Source: an uncultured Collinsella sp.
GTDB lineage: Bacteria; Actinomycetota; Coriobacteriia; Coriobacteriales; Coriobacteriaceae
Assembly (NCBI GenBank): GCA_902462065.1
Contig: CABQAK010000045.1
Span: 1 to 15,495 of the forward strand
Direction: 5' to 3'
DNA length: 15,495 nt
Position numbers and translations under genes: made by a program. The notes under the pieces were generated by a model. The model saw only the letters and a program-made list of their open reading frames with translations. It was not told the origin of the DNA and searched no databases. Numbering within the stretch: the first letter of the stretch is position 1; each line of letters begins with the position of its first letter. Shown here piece by piece: positions 13,180 through 15,495 of the stretch.

Positions 13180-14796
13180 TTAGTCATCCGACCCTTCGTC
13201 CATGATTCCCAGATCTTCGAGCGCATCCTTTGCCGCCAGTTCCATGGCAGGACCGATCAAGTCAATAAGATCGGTCGCGATAACGCTCTTCTCACCATAC
13301 TCCGTCGCCGCGGCAAAACCGGCGTAGCTGTGAAGTGCGACGGCGTACGAATACAGCAACTCCCAACGATCCATCTCGTCGCGCATGGTGGCAAGCGTGC
13401 CGGCCAAAATACCCGCGAGAACATCACCCGAACCGGCAGTTGCCAGAGAAGCCGGACCCGAGAGCGGCAGCAGCACACGCTCAACGCCACAGATAGCCGT
13501 CGTCGGCCCCTTGGCAATGACCACCAGATTGTCGGAGCCTGCAGCCCAGACAACCTTCTGCGCGGCCGCAATCGCGGTACCAAGGTCGTTCACCTCGTCA
13601 CCGGCAACCAGACGCGAAAGCTCACGATAGTGCGGCGTCATAACCAACGGCTGCTCGCGACGATACATCTCGGGATTACTATCAATACCGTCAATGGCAA
13701 TCTTAGCAAGGCAGTTGAGTGCATCGGCGTCCAAGATAAGCGGCACATCAAGCTCGAGCAAGCCCGAAACCACCTGCATAGCGCCGGCAGATGTCGTCAT
13801 ACCGGGACCGCACAGTACGCAGCTGTACTTCTTTGCAATCTCGCACACCGTCATGCGCGCAGCGGCGCCAAAGGAGCCGCGGGAATCAGACGGAATAGCA
13901 AAGACGGGAATCGAAGGAAGTGCCATGCGAATAAGATTGGCGCAGGCGTCAGGAGCCGCGACTGCCACGTAACCAGCACCCGCGCGAGCTGCAGACTTGG
14001 CCGCCATAATGGCAGCACCAGGATATTGCGCAGATCCGGCGACAATAAGCACAGAGCCACGGGAATACTTATCGATATTCGTAGGTAGCGGAGCAAAGTA
14101 ATCAACCAAGTCACCGGGCTCGACAATCTCGGCGGCGTGGTCGACATCATCGATGACCTCGTCAAGACGATCGTAAAGATTGCCGCAGATCAAATCGCCA
14201 GCATACTCAGGGCCATCAGCGCTATACAGACCAATTTTGGGCGCAATCATCGTCACCGTATGCTCAGCACGAATGCAGTCGTCATCAACAACGCCCGTCT
14301 CGGCATTCAGGCCCGAGGGGACATCAATGGATACGACACAATCGGCGCATTCATTGACCGTAGGAATCCAGATAGAGAACGGCGCACGCAGATTCCCGTG
14401 GAACCCGGTACCAAAAATGGCATCGACAACAACATCGGCCTTATCGATCAAAACCTCGAGTTCGTCACGCGAGGGGCCGACGCAAACGTGCACATCGCGG
14501 CCGGCGGTACGACGAGCAACATGACGTGCCAGAGCAGCAGGAATCTCATCCGGCTCAACCGGAGAAACGATATCCACGTCCACACCCTTATGGCTCAAGA
14601 TATCGGCGGCAACCCAACCGTCGCCGCCATTATTACCAAAACCGACCAGAACGAGAACCCGATCGGGATTGAGCTTCAAGACCTCGTTGGCGGCAAACTC
14701 ACCCGCTAGCTCCATAAGCTCGGCCTTCGAAGTCCCTTCGCGTTCGATGATATCCTCGAGACGAACGACTTCTTCGGTACTCAAAACCGGTTTCAT
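13180..14796 (-). CDS. nnr: Bifunctional NAD(P)HX epimerase / ADP-dependent dehydratase
   Basis: 538 residues with both repair activities for hydrated NAD(P)H. The N-terminal YjeF_N epimerase domain (about 1-215) has GFGNNGGDGWVAA (52-64), DAIFGTG (125-131) and SIDVPSGLNAETG (156-168). The C-terminal kinase-like dehydratase domain (about 228-515) has GSVLIVAGSAQYPGAA (247-262), CGPGM (329-333), LDADALN (355-361), MTPHYREL (386-393) and TAGSGDVLAGI (453-463), the phosphate-binding and catalytic Asp motif. A short acidic tail ends the protein. The ATG directly follows the acpS TAG (TAGATG), with AGGAG just upstream inside acpS, so the two are translationally coupled. Confidence 0.96.
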   Translation of the reverse strand: MKPVLSTEEVVRLEDIIEREGTSKAELMELAGEFAANEVLKLNPDRVLVLVGFGNNGGDGWVAADILSHKGVDVDIVSPVEPDEIPAALARHVARRTAGRDVHVCVGPSRDELEVLIDKADVVVDAIFGTGFHGNLRAPFSIWIPTVNECADCVVSIDVPSGLNAETGVVDDDCIRAEHTVTMIAPKIGLYSADGPEYAGDLICGNLYDRLDEVIDDVDHAAEIVEPGDLVDYFAPLPTNIDKYSRGSVLIVAGSAQYPGAAIMAAKSAARAGAGYVAVAAPDACANLIRMALPSIPVFAIPSDSRGSFGAAARMTVCEIAKKYSCVLCGPGMTTSAGAMQVVSGLLELDVPLILDADALNCLAKIAIDGIDSNPEMYRREQPLVMTPHYRELSRLVAGDEVNDLGTAIAAAQKVVWAAGSDNLVVIAKGPTTAICGVERVLLPLSGPASLATAGSGDVLAGILAGTLATMRDEMDRWELLYSYAVALHSYAGFAAATEYGEKSVIATDLIDLIGPAMELAAKDALEDLGIMDEGSDD

Positions 14797-15336
14797 CTAT
14801 GCTCCTAGCGTATCTTGCGAAGCATCGCCCAGGTGCTCCGTCAATGCTGAATTCTGCAGCTGCTCAAGCTCATCTAAAACAGAGCGAGCCTCTCTAAATG
14901 TCTGCGCAACGCGTTTCTTGGTGCTCAGCTTTTCATCTTTTGGCTTAGGTCGAGCATCTTCGGTAATCGCGATGGCATTCGCAACGGCCAAGTCTCCCGT
15001 AAGCGTAATAGAAAGAGCGACCTCAACAACACCCAGCTCTTGAGCGATCTCGAGAGCACGGCCCGAAAGCAGCGCCTTCGGTTTGCCGAGTTTATCACGC
15101 GTAACCGAAACATCCTTGCGACCAACGCCTTGACTAAAACCCGTGCCGAGAGCTTTAAGTACCGCCTCACGCGAAGCAAAGCGGCTGGCATAGTGAGCAG
15201 CGGGACGCGATGATGCATCACAATACGCACGCTCTTCTTCGGTAAACACACGCCGAGCAAACGACGGCATCTTTTCAAGAATTGATTTCATACGGGAAAT
15301 CTCGACGATATCAACGCCGATACCAGCTTCAGCCAT
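14797..15336 (-). CDS. acpS: Holo-[acyl-carrier-protein] synthase with C-terminal extension
   Basis: 179 residues from the ATG at 15336, which follows GGAGGTGAAC; an ATG at 15348 is part of that ribosome binding site region and is unlikely to be used. AcpS transfers 4'-phosphopantetheine from CoA to the serine of acyl carrier protein. The magnesium-binding Asp9 (GVDIVEI) and Glu57 (RFASREAVLKALGTG) are present. The usual family motif SI(S/T)HT near residue 110 reads SITLTGD, so its conserved histidine is replaced by leucine. Residues beyond about 126 form a 50-residue charged, helical tail absent from typical 120-residue AcpS proteins. It is the first gene of the operon. Confidence 0.93.
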   Translation of the reverse strand: MAEAGIGVDIVEISRMKSILEKMPSFARRVFTEEERAYCDASSRPAAHYASRFASREAVLKALGTGFSQGVGRKDVSVTRDKLGKPKALLSGRALEIAQELGVVEVALSITLTGDLAVANAIAITEDARPKPKDEKLSTKKRVAQTFREARSVLDELEQLQNSALTEHLGDASQDTLGA

Positions 15337-15365
15337 GTTCACCTCCATATCGCACAGACTAAGTT

Positions 15366-15395
15366 ATTGTAGCCCGTTCACAGAAGATGCGACAA
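15366..15395 (-). promoter_or_regulatory. Promoter of the acpS-tsaD operon
   Basis: On the minus strand TTGTCG (15395-15390) and TACAAT (15371-15366) are separated by 18 bases; the -10 is close to consensus. Transcription should start near 15359, giving a leader of about 22 bases before the acpS ATG. Confidence 0.7.
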
Positions 15396-15445
15396 ACGAG
15401 GGTTATAAAACACAGCTACTATGTGAGACAAAAGCCCGTAAACGC

Positions 15446-15477
15446 AAAAAAGGGGGAGGCCGCGAGGCCTCCCCCTT
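15446..15477 (-). terminator. Rho-independent terminator of a gene beyond the right edge
   Basis: GGGGGAGGCC (15452-15461) and GGCCTCCCCC (15466-15475) form ten perfect pairs around GCGA. On the minus strand a run of six T follows (15451-15446). The plus-strand tail TTCTTC is weaker. It most likely ends a minus-strand gene that lies to the right. Confidence 0.85.
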
Positions 15478-15495
15478 CTTCAGTTTCGCTGACGG

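Overview
The window reads as chromosomal DNA of a high-GC anaerobic actinobacterium, most likely a Coriobacteriia gut bacterium close to Collinsella. This is inferred from base composition, the gene set and protein style, not from a database search. It holds nine protein genes (one cut by the left edge), one tRNA gene, a probable leader peptide, and two unusually structured intergenic regions. No insertion sequence, phage gene or CRISPR array was seen.

Left part, plus strand (1-3298). A sugar PTS protein enters from the left. Only the end of its EIIB domain is visible, and a Cof-type HAD phosphatase domain follows where EIIA usually sits. Next are a trans-polyprenyl diphosphate synthase and a cytoplasmic protein with two peptidoglycan-binding modules that resembles the N-terminal half of mycobacterial CwlM but has no amidase catalytic site. 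A tRNA-Gln(TTG) gene with encoded CCA and a terminator closes this block.

Middle, minus strand (3344-8512). A 380-base intergenic region holds an inverted copy of the tRNA T-arm, one copy of a 39-base repeat and a 120-base near-palindrome. Next is a 727-residue protein whose C-terminal domain looks like the Toprim (DUF2220) domain of Wadjet JetD. A 360-residue charged linker joins it to an N-terminal possible winged-helix domain, and no jetABC genes are nearby. It is the best candidate here for an undescribed system. cstA follows, with a complex leader: promoter with a palindrome between -35 and -10, a second palindrome, a short isoleucine-rich leader peptide, alternative hairpins and a terminator just before the cstA ribosome binding site. 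Upstream lie a 125-base hairpin with 28-base arms and the second copy of the 39-base repeat.

Right part, minus strand (8513-15395). A compact operon runs acpS, nnr, alr, a family 4 uracil-DNA glycosylase, tsaE, then one gene fusing TsaB, RimI and TsaD. Gaps are 0 to 12 bases, with one 14-base overlap. A good promoter precedes acpS, and a terminator hairpin lies at the end of the operon. The operon joins lipid carrier activation, NAD(P)HX repair, D-alanine supply, uracil removal and tRNA t6A37 synthesis. At the right edge a strong terminator belongs to a further minus-strand gene outside the window.
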